From contig CAXXKO010000013.1 in assembly GCA_963666705.2 (NCBI GenBank), positions 37,187 to 101,186 of the forward strand: a DNA stretch of 64,000 bases, read 5' to 3'. The position numbers and the translations under genes are program-made. Positions 56,829-64,000 of the stretch are shown piece by piece. Numbering within the stretch: the stretch's first letter is position 1; each line of letters opens with the position of its first letter. Source of the DNA: G963666705 sp963666705 (lineage in GTDB: Bacteria > Pseudomonadota > Alphaproteobacteria > CADEGL01). The notes beneath the pieces were generated by a model that did not search any database, was not told the DNA's origin, and saw only the letters and a program-made list of their open reading frames with translations.

Positions 56829-56937
56829 GCCCTCATACTTCGACGGGCTCAGCATGAGGGCCTTGCTCCGGGTCTACTTTTCATGACCCTTCTCATCCCG
56901 ACCCTCCTCACCCTGAGCCTGTCGAAGGGTGAGGTCG
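56829..56937. repeat. REP-like repeats, locus 6
   Basis: An inverted pair, CTTCGACGGGCTCAGCATGAG near 56838 and CCTGAGCCTGTCGAAGGGTGAG near 56912, with a spacer of about 50 bases. It fills most of the gap between gatB and psd. Confidence 0.85.
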
Positions 56938-57021
56938 CACGGGGCCCAGCCTTCCTCGAAATCGCTGTACGCGAGGCTCCCATCGCTTGACGTACGCCGC
57001 GCCGTGCGTACTGTCCCCGCC

Positions 57022-57738
57022 ATGGCGGGAATGATCCAGACCATCGCGGCTTCGGCGCGCGGCGCGATGGTGCCCATCCACCGGGCGGGCTGGCCCTTCG
57101 TGGCCGGCTTCGCCATTGCGAGCGCGCTTCTGGCCCTCCTGTGGCCGCCGCTCGGCTGGCTCGGGCTCGTGGCCACGGGCTGGTGCCTCTACTTCTTCCG
57201 CGATCCGCCGCGTGTCACGCCCACCCGAGGTGGCCTCGTGGTCAGTCCCGCCGACGGCGTCGTGCAGGCCATCGTCCAGGCTCCGCCGCCGCCCGAGCTC
57301 GGCCTCGGCGAGGCGCCGCGCACGCGCGTGAGCGTCTTCCTCAACGTCTTCGACGTGCATGTGAACCGCATTCCGGCGGACGGGGTGGTGGAACGCGCCG
57401 AGCGCCGTCCCGGCGCTTTCCTCAGTGCCAATCTCAAGGCGGCGAGCGAGCGTAACGAACGCGCCTCGGCCCTCCTCCGCCTGCCCGACGGGCGCGAGCT
57501 CGTGCTGGTTCAGATCGCGGGACTCGTCGCCCGGCGCATTATCTGCGAGCTGCGACCGGGCCAGACCGTGGTGGCGGGGGAGCGTTTCGGCCTCATCCGC
57601 TTCGGCAGTCGCGCTGACCTCTACCTGCCCGACGGCGTCGCCCCGTTCGTCGCCGCCGGTCAGCGCGCGGTCGCGGGCGAGACGGTGATCGCGGACCTGC
57701 GGGCGGAGGAGCCCGCGCGCCAGGGCGCGGTGCGCTAG
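57022..57738 (+). CDS. psd: Phosphatidylserine decarboxylase (proenzyme)
   Basis: 238 residues; the short Psd type common in alphaproteobacteria. Makes phosphatidylethanolamine from phosphatidylserine at the inner membrane. One or two hydrophobic segments lie near the N-terminus (WPFVAGFAIASALLALLWPP, LGLVATGWCLYFF). VSPADGVVQAI, FLNVFDVHVNRIP with the catalytic His, and the self-cleavage Gly-Ser in GLIRFGSRADLYLP, whose Ser becomes pyruvoyl, are clear. The next gene, pssA, makes its substrate and starts one base after the psd stop codon. Confidence 0.93.
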   Translation: MAGMIQTIAASARGAMVPIHRAGWPFVAGFAIASALLALLWPPLGWLGLVATGWCLYFFRDPPRVTPTRGGLVVSPADGVVQAIVQAPPPPELGLGEAPRTRVSVFLNVFDVHVNRIPADGVVERAERRPGAFLSANLKAASERNERASALLRLPDGRELVLVQIAGLVARRIICELRPGQTVVAGERFGLIRFGSRADLYLPDGVAPFVAAGQRAVAGETVIADLRAEEPARQGAVR

Positions 57739-57739
57739 G

Positions 57740-58552
57740 ATGGCGCGGGCCAAGGGAAAGCGGGGGGAGAGAAGGGGGCCACGCCTGCGCTTGGTCTCCA
57801 TCAACCGCCTGCTGCCCAACGTGCTCACGGTCCTGGCGCTCTGCGCCGGGCTCACCTCCATGCGCTTCGCCCTCGATGGGCGTTGGGAAGCGGCCGTCCT
57901 CGCCATTATCCTGGCGGCCGCCCTCGATGGGCTCGATGGTCAGGTGGCCCGCATGCTCAAGGGCCAGACCCGTTTCGGTGCCGAGCTCGACAGCCTGGCC
58001 GATTTCGTCAATTTCGGCGTCGCCCCCGCCATGGCCCTCTACCTCTGGGTCATGGAGCAGGCCCGCGGCTTCGGCTGGTTCGCCGTCCTGGCTTTGAGCG
58101 TCTGTACGGCACTCCGCCTCGCCCGCTTCAACAGCCGCCTCGACGCCTCCGACCGCCCGCCCTGGTCCTACCGCTTCTTCACCGGCGTGCCGGCCCCCGC
58201 CGGCGCGGGCTTGGCGCTCTTGCCCCTGATGGCGAGCTTCCAGTTCGGCATCGGGCCCATCCATCCCCTGCCCGTCGGCATCTGGACCATCCTGGTCGCC
58301 CTCCTCATGGTCTCGAACTGGCCCACCTTCTCGACTGCGGGCTGGAGCGTGCCCCAGAGGCACATGGTGCCCGTGCTGGCCGGCGTGGGGCTCATTTTCG
58401 CATTGCTGGCGAGCGAGCCCTGGCTGACCATGATCGTCATCGGCATCGCCTACCTCGCGAGCCTGCCCTTTAGCCTGCGCCGCTATCGCGAGCTGGCCCA
58501 GGAGGACGCCCGCTCCGTTACCGAGACGCCGGAGGAGGAGAATGGGTCCTGA
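57740..58552 (+). CDS. pssA: CDP-diacylglycerol-serine O-phosphatidyltransferase
   Basis: 270 residues, integral membrane. The CDP-alcohol phosphotransferase motif (D-G-x2-A-R-x8-G-x3-D-x3-D) reads as DGLDGQVARML followed by GAELDSLADFVNFG. About eight membrane spans follow a basic N-terminus. It joins serine to CDP-diacylglycerol; Psd then decarboxylates the product, so the two adjacent genes form the phosphatidylethanolamine pathway. The start is the ATG directly after the psd stop. Confidence 0.92.
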   Translation: MARAKGKRGERRGPRLRLVSINRLLPNVLTVLALCAGLTSMRFALDGRWEAAVLAIILAAALDGLDGQVARMLKGQTRFGAELDSLADFVNFGVAPAMALYLWVMEQARGFGWFAVLALSVCTALRLARFNSRLDASDRPPWSYRFFTGVPAPAGAGLALLPLMASFQFGIGPIHPLPVGIWTILVALLMVSNWPTFSTAGWSVPQRHMVPVLAGVGLIFALLASEPWLTMIVIGIAYLASLPFSLRRYRELAQEDARSVTETPEEENGS

Positions 58553-58591
58553 TTCCAAGCTGTGGCGATCGAGTGCGAAAGGAGCATCGCG

Positions 58592-60322
58592 ATGGCCACA
58601 CGCGTGACACCGAAGCTGCTCCGCGCCATCGCCGGGGCGCGTTTCTTCAGCCGGGGCGAGGCGTATTTCGACGCGGGCGCCGTGCGCTCTCTGCGCGCCG
58701 ACGGCGGCGGCGTGAGGGCGATGGTACGGGGGACCCATGCCTACCGCGTGCGCCTATGGGTGGAGGGCGACGGGCTCGGCCACGATTGCACCTGCCCGGT
58801 CGGGGAGGACGGCGAATTCTGCAAGCACTGCGTGGCTGTCGGCCTGGCTTGGCATGCAGCCGGGCAAGGCGAGCGCACTGCCGAGGAAGGCGGGGCGGAT
58901 GACGTGCGGGACTTTCTCATGGGGCTCGATAAGGAGGCGCTGGCCTCGATGCTCCTCGACCGGGCGGGGAAGGATGAAGCACTGCATCGCCGCCTGTCGA
59001 TCCGGGCCGCCCACGCGAAGCCGGCGGCGGTGGATCTCTCGGTCTGGAAGGGCGCGTTCGACGAGGCGCTGGAAGCCGGCGGCTACCGTGGCCATTGGGA
59101 TGCCTACGAGAATATCGGCGGCGTCGAGGACGTCATCGAGTCTCTCGAGGAGATGCTGCGGGCGGGCCGCGCGGACGGCGTCATCGAGCTCGCCGAGCAC
59201 GGCCTGGAGACATTGGAGGAGAGCCTCGAATATATCGACGATTCGGACGGCGAGATCGGCGGCCTTCTCGAGCGGCTCCAGGATATCCATCTCGAGGCCT
59301 GCCAGCTCGCGAGGCCCGACCCCGTGGAGCTGGCGGAGCGGTTGTTCGAGCTGGAGTGCGAATCCTCCTTCGGCACCTTCCATGGGGCCGCCATCGCCTA
59401 TGCCGATATCCTGGGCGAATCGGGGCTCGCGGCCTATCGCGGCATGGCGGAGGCGGCGTGGGCGAGGGTCCCCGTCCTGGGCCCGGGCGACGACGATCCG
59501 AGCCGCTATGGCGCGCGGTACCGGATCGAGTCCATCATGGCCGGTCTCGCGCGCGCGTCCGGCGACCTCGAAGACCTGGTAGCGGTCAAGTCTCGCGACC
59601 TTTCCGCGCCGCACGACTTCCTGGGAATCGCCCAGCTCTACCGCGACGCCGGTGATGCCGACCGGGCGCTCGAATGGGCCGAAAGGGGATGGCGGGCCTT
59701 CCCGGACACGCGCCACGACGAGGGCCTGCGGGCATTCCTCGCGGACGCCTATCAAGGGCGCGGACGCCGCGACGAGGCGATGGCGCTCGTTTGGGACGCT
59801 TTCGCCGTGTACCCCCACATCGAGGCTTACCAGGAGCTCGAGCGGCACGGGCGCCGCGCCGGCGGTTGGCCCCACTGGCGCGAGAAGGCCCTGGCCCTGG
59901 TTCGCGAGCGTATCGCCGGCGAGAAGTCGGAGTCGCCCATCTCGCCATCGTGGATACGCGCGGCGCTTGACGACCGCTCCCTGCTGGTCGAGGTTTTCCT
60001 CCATGAGCGCAACCCGGACGCCGCTTGGGCCGAGGCAGAGGCGGGCGGGTGTTCGAGGGCGCTGTGGCTCGCCCTGGCCAAGCGGCGGGAACGGAGCCAT
60101 CCCACCGATTCCGTGAGGGTCTACAAGGACTATGTTGCCGCCCTTCTCCGCAATACGGGCAATCGTGTATACGAGGAGGCGGTCGGCGCCCTAGCGAAGA
60201 TCGAAGCGCTTCTCGCCCGGTCTGGCGAGGACGCCCAGTTCCGGTCATACATGAGCGAAGTCAGGGCAACGCACCGGCGCAAGCGCAAGCTGATCGAGAT
60301 GCTGGATGGGAAGGGCTGGTGA
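58592..60322 (+). CDS. SWIM zinc-finger protein
   Basis: 576 residues. After MATRVTPKLLRAIAGARFFSR, a SWIM motif (CxCx-n-CxH) reads CTCPVGEDGEFCKHC. The rest is helical with repeat-like segments (HDFLGIAQLYRDAGDADRAL and following) suggesting TPR-type repeats that bind partners. SWIM domains bind DNA or proteins; the exact role is unknown. The ATG at 58592 is favoured by AAGGAG upstream over a GTG 30 bases earlier. The next gene follows after 18 bases, so the two are probably partners. Confidence 0.8.
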   Translation: MATRVTPKLLRAIAGARFFSRGEAYFDAGAVRSLRADGGGVRAMVRGTHAYRVRLWVEGDGLGHDCTCPVGEDGEFCKHCVAVGLAWHAAGQGERTAEEGGADDVRDFLMGLDKEALASMLLDRAGKDEALHRRLSIRAAHAKPAAVDLSVWKGAFDEALEAGGYRGHWDAYENIGGVEDVIESLEEMLRAGRADGVIELAEHGLETLEESLEYIDDSDGEIGGLLERLQDIHLEACQLARPDPVELAERLFELECESSFGTFHGAAIAYADILGESGLAAYRGMAEAAWARVPVLGPGDDDPSRYGARYRIESIMAGLARASGDLEDLVAVKSRDLSAPHDFLGIAQLYRDAGDADRALEWAERGWRAFPDTRHDEGLRAFLADAYQGRGRRDEAMALVWDAFAVYPHIEAYQELERHGRRAGGWPHWREKALALVRERIAGEKSESPISPSWIRAALDDRSLLVEVFLHERNPDAAWAEAEAGGCSRALWLALAKRRERSHPTDSVRVYKDYVAALLRNTGNRVYEEAVGALAKIEALLARSGEDAQFRSYMSEVRATHRRKRKLIEMLDGKGW

Positions 60323-60340
60323 TCGCGCCGAGGAGGACGC

Positions 60341-61015
60341 ATGGGTGGATGGAAAGACGACGAGGACTCTTTCGACCCCGAGGAATGGGAACAGCGGGAA
60401 GAGGAGCACGCGCTCTCACCCGCCGGCATCGCCGAGGAGAACGAGGGTCTGCTGCGCCGGTACCGCGACTTCCGCCGCGCCGCCGACGCCATGGCCGCCG
60501 CATGGCGGGATTACACCGAGGTCATGGCCGTGGCGCTGATCGGGTCCCTGGCCGTGGCGCCGTGGAAGGAGGTGCCCCGATTCTCCACCTATCGCCGGGC
60601 GCGCATCGCGCTCTGGCACGAGGTCGGGGACCTGGACCTCGCGGTCTGGCTCGCACACACCCGGGGCCTCGATGAGCTGCGCCGGGTCACGCACCGCCTC
60701 TTCGAGGAGAGCCAGAGCGGCGTAGCGCCCCACCATGTGGACGGGTTCCTCCTCGATCACGGCACGGGCCGCTATCTCGGGCGGCTCTGCGGGTTCAACC
60801 GCTGCCCCAAGGGCAAGCCCGATTGCCGTGTCGCGGGTTGCGGGGCGGTACCGTTCCTGAAACAGATCGAGGGGTTTAGGTTCCGGCCGGAAACCGTGGC
60901 GGAGGATCGCGCCGTGCGCCTGTTCGACCGCGCCAGCGGCCAGGTTCGCCGCGCCGCCGACCTCCCGCTTCCGAGCGCCGCCGACGAGCACGACGACCAG
61001 CCATCCTTTCGGTGA
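60341..61015 (+). CDS. Uncharacterised protein, partner of the SWIM protein
   Basis: 224 residues; I do not recognise a family. An acidic start (DDEDSFDPEEWEQREEEH), a helical middle (LLRRYRDFRRAADAMAAAWRDY) and a Cys cluster (LCGFNRCPKGKPDCRVAGCG) that could bind zinc are seen. No membrane span or signal peptide. It has AGGAGGA upstream of its ATG, 18 bases after the SWIM gene. The close coupling suggests a shared function, perhaps nucleic-acid binding. Confidence 0.6.
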   Translation: MGGWKDDEDSFDPEEWEQREEEHALSPAGIAEENEGLLRRYRDFRRAADAMAAAWRDYTEVMAVALIGSLAVAPWKEVPRFSTYRRARIALWHEVGDLDLAVWLAHTRGLDELRRVTHRLFEESQSGVAPHHVDGFLLDHGTGRYLGRLCGFNRCPKGKPDCRVAGCGAVPFLKQIEGFRFRPETVAEDRAVRLFDRASGQVRRAADLPLPSAADEHDDQPSFR

Positions 61016-61061
61016 CACGCGCGCGCGTGATGGGATCGGGCCGCTACAAGGGAGAGAACCA

Positions 61062-61940
61062 ATGGCCATTCGCATGTTGGACGGGCCGGCCACGACGGCG
61101 GAAGAGATCGTCTCCACGCTCGAGAGGGACGGCGCGGCCGTGCTGCGCGGCCTTGCGGACCCGGCGGCGATGGACCGGCTCCAGGCCGAGCTCAGGCCCT
61201 GGTTCGAGGCGCGGCCCGTCCGCCCCGACGAGTTCCGCGGCGACCACACGCGCCGGGTCGGCGGGCTCGTCGCCCGCTCGCCCGAATTTCGCAAGCTGGC
61301 GGTCTCCCGGCCGGTCCTCGACGCCGCGGCCCGTATCCTGGGGCCCCACTGCACGCGGATCCAGCTCTGCTACACCCAGATCATGCTGATCGGCCCGGGC
61401 GAGACGCCCCAGCCGTTCCACCGCGACGACGAGGTCTGGCCCTGGGCGAGGTCGCCGCAAGAGGAGTGGGCCGTCTCCGGCATTTGGGCGGCGACCGATT
61501 TCACCACGGAGAACGGCGCCACGCGCGCCGTGCCCGGAAGCCACCTGTGGCCCCGGGACCGCGTGCCGCGAGAGGACGAGGTGGTGTCCGCGGAGATGGC
61601 CAAGGGGGACCTGTTCCTCTACATGGGCAGCTTGCTGCACGGTGGCGGGGCGAACGTCACGGCGAGCGAGGTGCGGGCGGGCGTCCAGGCCTTCTACGCC
61701 CTGGCCTGGCTGCGTCAGCCCGAGAACCAGTATCTCAGCGTCCCGCCGGAGGTGGCGCGCACCTTCGAGCCAGCGCTCCAGGACCTGATCGGCTACGCCG
61801 TCCACGGCCGCATCATGGGTGAGGTGGCCATGGAGGACCCGCGCGTGAGCCTCTTGGGCCGAGCGCGCGCCGAAATCGCGGCAGCCGATGCGGAGGCCGG
61901 CGTGGCCGCGGACGGCTCCACGCTCACCGGCTACGCCTGA
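61062..61940 (+). CDS. Phytanoyl-CoA dioxygenase (PhyH)-family oxygenase
   Basis: 292 residues; an Fe(II)/2-oxoglutarate dioxygenase of the PhyH type. Metal ligands are His120 and Asp122 (QPFHRDDEVW) and His193 (GSLLHGGGANVT), with a 2-oxoglutarate-binding Arg soon after (SEVRAG). It hydroxylates a small molecule. RBS GGGAGAGAA lies before the ATG at 61062. It is convergent with the LLM gene. The substrate is unknown. Confidence 0.85.
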   Translation: MAIRMLDGPATTAEEIVSTLERDGAAVLRGLADPAAMDRLQAELRPWFEARPVRPDEFRGDHTRRVGGLVARSPEFRKLAVSRPVLDAAARILGPHCTRIQLCYTQIMLIGPGETPQPFHRDDEVWPWARSPQEEWAVSGIWAATDFTTENGATRAVPGSHLWPRDRVPREDEVVSAEMAKGDLFLYMGSLLHGGGANVTASEVRAGVQAFYALAWLRQPENQYLSVPPEVARTFEPALQDLIGYAVHGRIMGEVAMEDPRVSLLGRARAEIAAADAEAGVAADGSTLTGYA

Positions 61941-62025
61941 ACCCGCCGCCACCCGTCCAACAGGCCCGCCCACGAAGGCGCCCACGCCGGTCGCGCCGAC
62001 GAAGCTGCCCGACCGGGCCGCTCGC

Positions 62026-62958
62026 TCACCCGACCCGCGGCAGTACGCGCTCGGCGAACTTCTCGACCTCGGCGACGACCTCGGGCACCGGGCGGACGGT
62101 GTTGAGCACGAACTCGGCCACGCCCACCGCGCGGTAGGCGGCAATCGTCTCGATGCAGTCCTCGGGCGTGCCGAAGAGGTAGCGGTCCACGTGGGGGAGG
62201 GAGACCGGCATGCCGTAGCGGTTGCTCAATGTTTGCTCGGCGATGCGCCCGGCCTCGGCGCGGGACTCGGCCATGCAGTAATAGACGTGGAGGGCCGGGG
62301 TGATCGCCGCCGGGTCGCGGCCATATTCGGTGGCATACGCACCGATGCGTGCCCACATCGCGGCCCAGTCCTCGGGGCCCTGCGCCATGGGCACAAAACC
62401 GTCGCACAGGCGCGCGGCGCGCTTGAGCACCCCTTCCGCGTTGCCGCCGGCCCAGATCGGCGGGTGCGGCTTGCGGGCCGGCACCGGCGTCATCTCGATA
62501 TCGTCGAAGCGGTGGAAGCGTCCCGCGTGGTCGACCCGCTCGCCGGTCCACAGCTTCTTCATGACCTCGATGCCCTCGCTGCAGCGCGCGCCGCGCTCGC
62601 TCGGGTCCACGCCGGCCACCCGGAAGTCGGCCGGGTTGGAGAGCGAGGAGCCGCCCACGCCCACACCGAGCACGATGCGTCCGCCCGAGAGCACGTCGAG
62701 GCTCGCGACCTCCTTGGCGAGGATGGCGGGATTGCGCAGGGGGCTGATGATGACGCAGCTCCCCACCGTGAGCCGCTCCGATCCCTGCGCGAGCGCCGCC
62801 ATGGCGACGATGGGGTCGAGGGCCTGGAGCTGGTTGGCGAGGCCCTCGGTGGCCCACACCGCGTCGAACCCCATATCCTCCACCTCGCGGGCGAAGTCGC
62901 CGGGCGGGATCACCTGGTGCAGGCGGCTGTAGATGACGCCGAATTTGGGTCCGGGCAT
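62026..62958 (-). CDS. LLM-class flavin-dependent oxidoreductase, second copy type
   Basis: 310 residues, TIM-barrel luciferase-like monooxygenase. Features: KFGVIYSRLHQVIPPGDFA, GFDAVWATEGLANQLQALDP, LTVGSCVIISPLRNPAILA, GRIVLGVGVGGSSLSNPADF and PPIWAGGNAEGVLKRAAR. AAGGGGT stands before ATG 62958. It is only distantly like the LLM gene at 9529, and differs in the C-terminal half. Flavin (FMN or F420) and substrate are unknown. Confidence 0.85.
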   Translation of the reverse strand: MPGPKFGVIYSRLHQVIPPGDFAREVEDMGFDAVWATEGLANQLQALDPIVAMAALAQGSERLTVGSCVIISPLRNPAILAKEVASLDVLSGGRIVLGVGVGGSSLSNPADFRVAGVDPSERGARCSEGIEVMKKLWTGERVDHAGRFHRFDDIEMTPVPARKPHPPIWAGGNAEGVLKRAARLCDGFVPMAQGPEDWAAMWARIGAYATEYGRDPAAITPALHVYYCMAESRAEAGRIAEQTLSNRYGMPVSLPHVDRYLFGTPEDCIETIAAYRAVGVAEFVLNTVRPVPEVVAEVEKFAERVLPRVG

Positions 62959-63028
62959 GAGTTTACCCCTTGGTGGCTCATCTTGCAGTTGCCGAGGCGG
63001 TATACGGCAACTGTCCCGGCTCCGGCGC

Positions 63029-63451
63029 CTACTCGAGGTTCGCCGCTTCCCCGCCGCCTTCGGGTGGCGCCGCGTCCGCCGGCCCGCCCTCGGGCCACAG
63101 CCACAGCAACGCACCGGCTCCGGCGGCGTGATAGATGATGTCGGCGGCGATCAGCGTCCCCACCATGCCGGCGCCGATCCCGAAGATGGGCGCCGCTCCC
63201 GTGATCAACAGGAAGGCGCCGTAACCGAGCCCGACGACGGTCGATCCGGCGGCCGCGCCGAAGGCGATCTCCCGCGGCGTGAAGCCGAGGATGCCGCTGG
63301 CCTCGCTGGCCTTGCCCGCATCCTCGTCCGCGCGCAGGGGCGCCGGCTGGGTCACGATCAGCGTCACGAGCAGGGCCACGAGCAGGGCGGCGGCGAGCCT
63401 GCCTGTCATGGCGCGCGGCCTCGGTACCCAAGTTGGATTGGTTCCTGTCAT
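63029..63451 (-). CDS. Small exported or membrane protein, unknown function
   Basis: About 140 residues. An N-terminal segment (RLAAALLVALLVTLIVTQPAPLRA) looks like a signal peptide or membrane anchor; two further hydrophobic segments follow (GSTVVGLGYGAFLLITGAAP and GAGMVGTLIAADIIYHAAG). No catalytic motif is seen. ATG 63451 is used; a second ATG at 63409 begins just before the signal-like stretch. It is divergent from the ProC-like gene. Confidence 0.55.
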   Translation of the reverse strand: MTGTNPTWVPRPRAMTGRLAAALLVALLVTLIVTQPAPLRADEDAGKASEASGILGFTPREIAFGAAAGSTVVGLGYGAFLLITGAAPIFGIGAGMVGTLIAADIIYHAAGAGALLWLWPEGGPADAAPPEGGGEAANLE

Positions 63452-63622
63452 CCGATCCCTCACCAATTCAATTCGTGCGCTCGCCCAGTCTATCCCCGCC
63501 GGGCCGTCGCGGGTAGATGGCTTGGTTGTCCCGCCCAACTCGCCGCCGCGCCCGCACCCCTTGTCAACGTGGTGCCCGTCCATCAACATCCGGCCCGGGC
63601 TTCGAACGGAGAGAATTGCGGC

Positions 63623-64000
63623 ATGACCACACTTGGCATCATCGGCGGCACGGGCTGGCTCGGCGGCATCCTGGCCAAGGGCATGATGGCGGAAGGCGTG
63701 ATTGCCCCCGGGGATATCTCGATCTCCAACCGCTCGGGCCGCTTCGGTGGCTTCGAGGACTGGCCCGGCATCCACTTCACCACCGACAACCAGGCGCTCG
63801 TCGAGCGCTCGGACGTGGTCCTCCTCTCGGTCCCGCCCCAGACATTCGCCGATGTGGGCATCTCGGCGCCGGACAAGCTCGTCATCTCCGTCATGGCCGT
63901 GATCGACATCGCGGCGATCCGGGCTGGGACGGGAGCGGCGCGGGTGATCCGCTCTATGCCCACATTCACGGCGGAATTCGGCCTCTCCTACACGCTCTGG
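63623..64000 (+). CDS. Pyrroline-5-carboxylate reductase (ProC)-like protein, partial
   Basis: The first 126 residues are in the window; the gene runs off the right edge. It has a Rossmann start (LGIIGGTGWLGGILAKGM), the ISNRSG block after the second strand, VVLLSVPPQTF, and VISVMAVIDIAAIRAG, in the arrangement of P5C reductases. The residues RSMPTFTAEFG replace the usual RxMPN, so substrate specificity may differ. ProC reduces pyrroline-5-carboxylate to proline with NAD(P)H. The ATG at 63623 has GAGAGAATT upstream. Confidence 0.75.
   Translation, partial: MTTLGIIGGTGWLGGILAKGMMAEGVIAPGDISISNRSGRFGGFEDWPGIHFTTDNQALVERSDVVLLSVPPQTFADVGISAPDKLVISVMAVIDIAAIRAGTGAARVIRSMPTFTAEFGLSYTLW

Overview
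The window is GC-rich bacterial chromosome with densely packed genes. A denitrification-type nir remnant, GatCAB, Psd-PssA, hybrid PAS kinases and many catabolic SDR, LLM and dioxygenase genes suggest an alphaproteobacterium, probably Rhodospirillales-like. That placement is inferred from gene content only. No rRNA, tRNA, CRISPR array or phage block was seen.

Layout. 1-2838: tail of a heme d1 (nir) locus, with a decayed nirJ, an intact nirN and a sirohydrochlorin-chelatase-like frame that lacks a normal start. 2943-5516: acyl-CoA carboxylase beta subunit and a convergent YbiB/TrpD2-like gene. 5792-8502: an aromatic-ring operon read leftward (ring-hydroxylating dioxygenase alpha, beta, then extradiol dioxygenase). 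8630-21304: mixed catabolic and transport genes (MBL hydrolase, LLM oxidoreductase, DapA-family lyase, DUF309, flavodoxin, SDRs, DAO-type oxidase, DAP-decarboxylase-like enzyme, CDF metal exporter, histidine kinase, TPP enzyme). 21459-32338: an insertion-sequence hot spot. An IS4-family element lies upstream of a giant multi-PAS hybrid kinase gene, an IS1182-family element splits that gene, and an IS630-family element sits just past its stop. 32527-34911: a secreted RTX-type calcium-binding protein and an AT-rich divergent regulatory region carrying four CRP-like palindromes.

34912-49193: a catabolic stretch built by tandem duplication. It holds an HpcH/HpaI aldolase, two trimethylamine-dehydrogenase-fold flavoproteins, a GFA-family protein, two SDRs, a PLP enzyme, three overlapping EamA exporters, an Ldh-family dehydrogenase and an acyl-CoA synthetase. 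The two flavoproteins keep the covalent-FMN cysteine and the 4Fe-4S motif but appear to have lost several TMADH substrate and catalytic residues, so they probably act on another substrate.

49322-64000: VOC protein, PLP enzyme, a LysE gene with an amber codon, a Phd/VapC-type toxin-antitoxin pair, gatC-gatA, a GIY-YIG gene flanked by direct repeats, gatB, psd-pssA, a SWIM zinc-finger protein with an unknown partner, a PhyH dioxygenase, a second LLM oxidoreductase, a small membrane protein, and the start of a ProC-like gene cut by the window end.

A palindromic repeat family with the core CTTCGACAGGCTCAG occurs at six intergenic loci, usually as inverted pairs resembling REPINs. It is the main dispersed repeat of the window.
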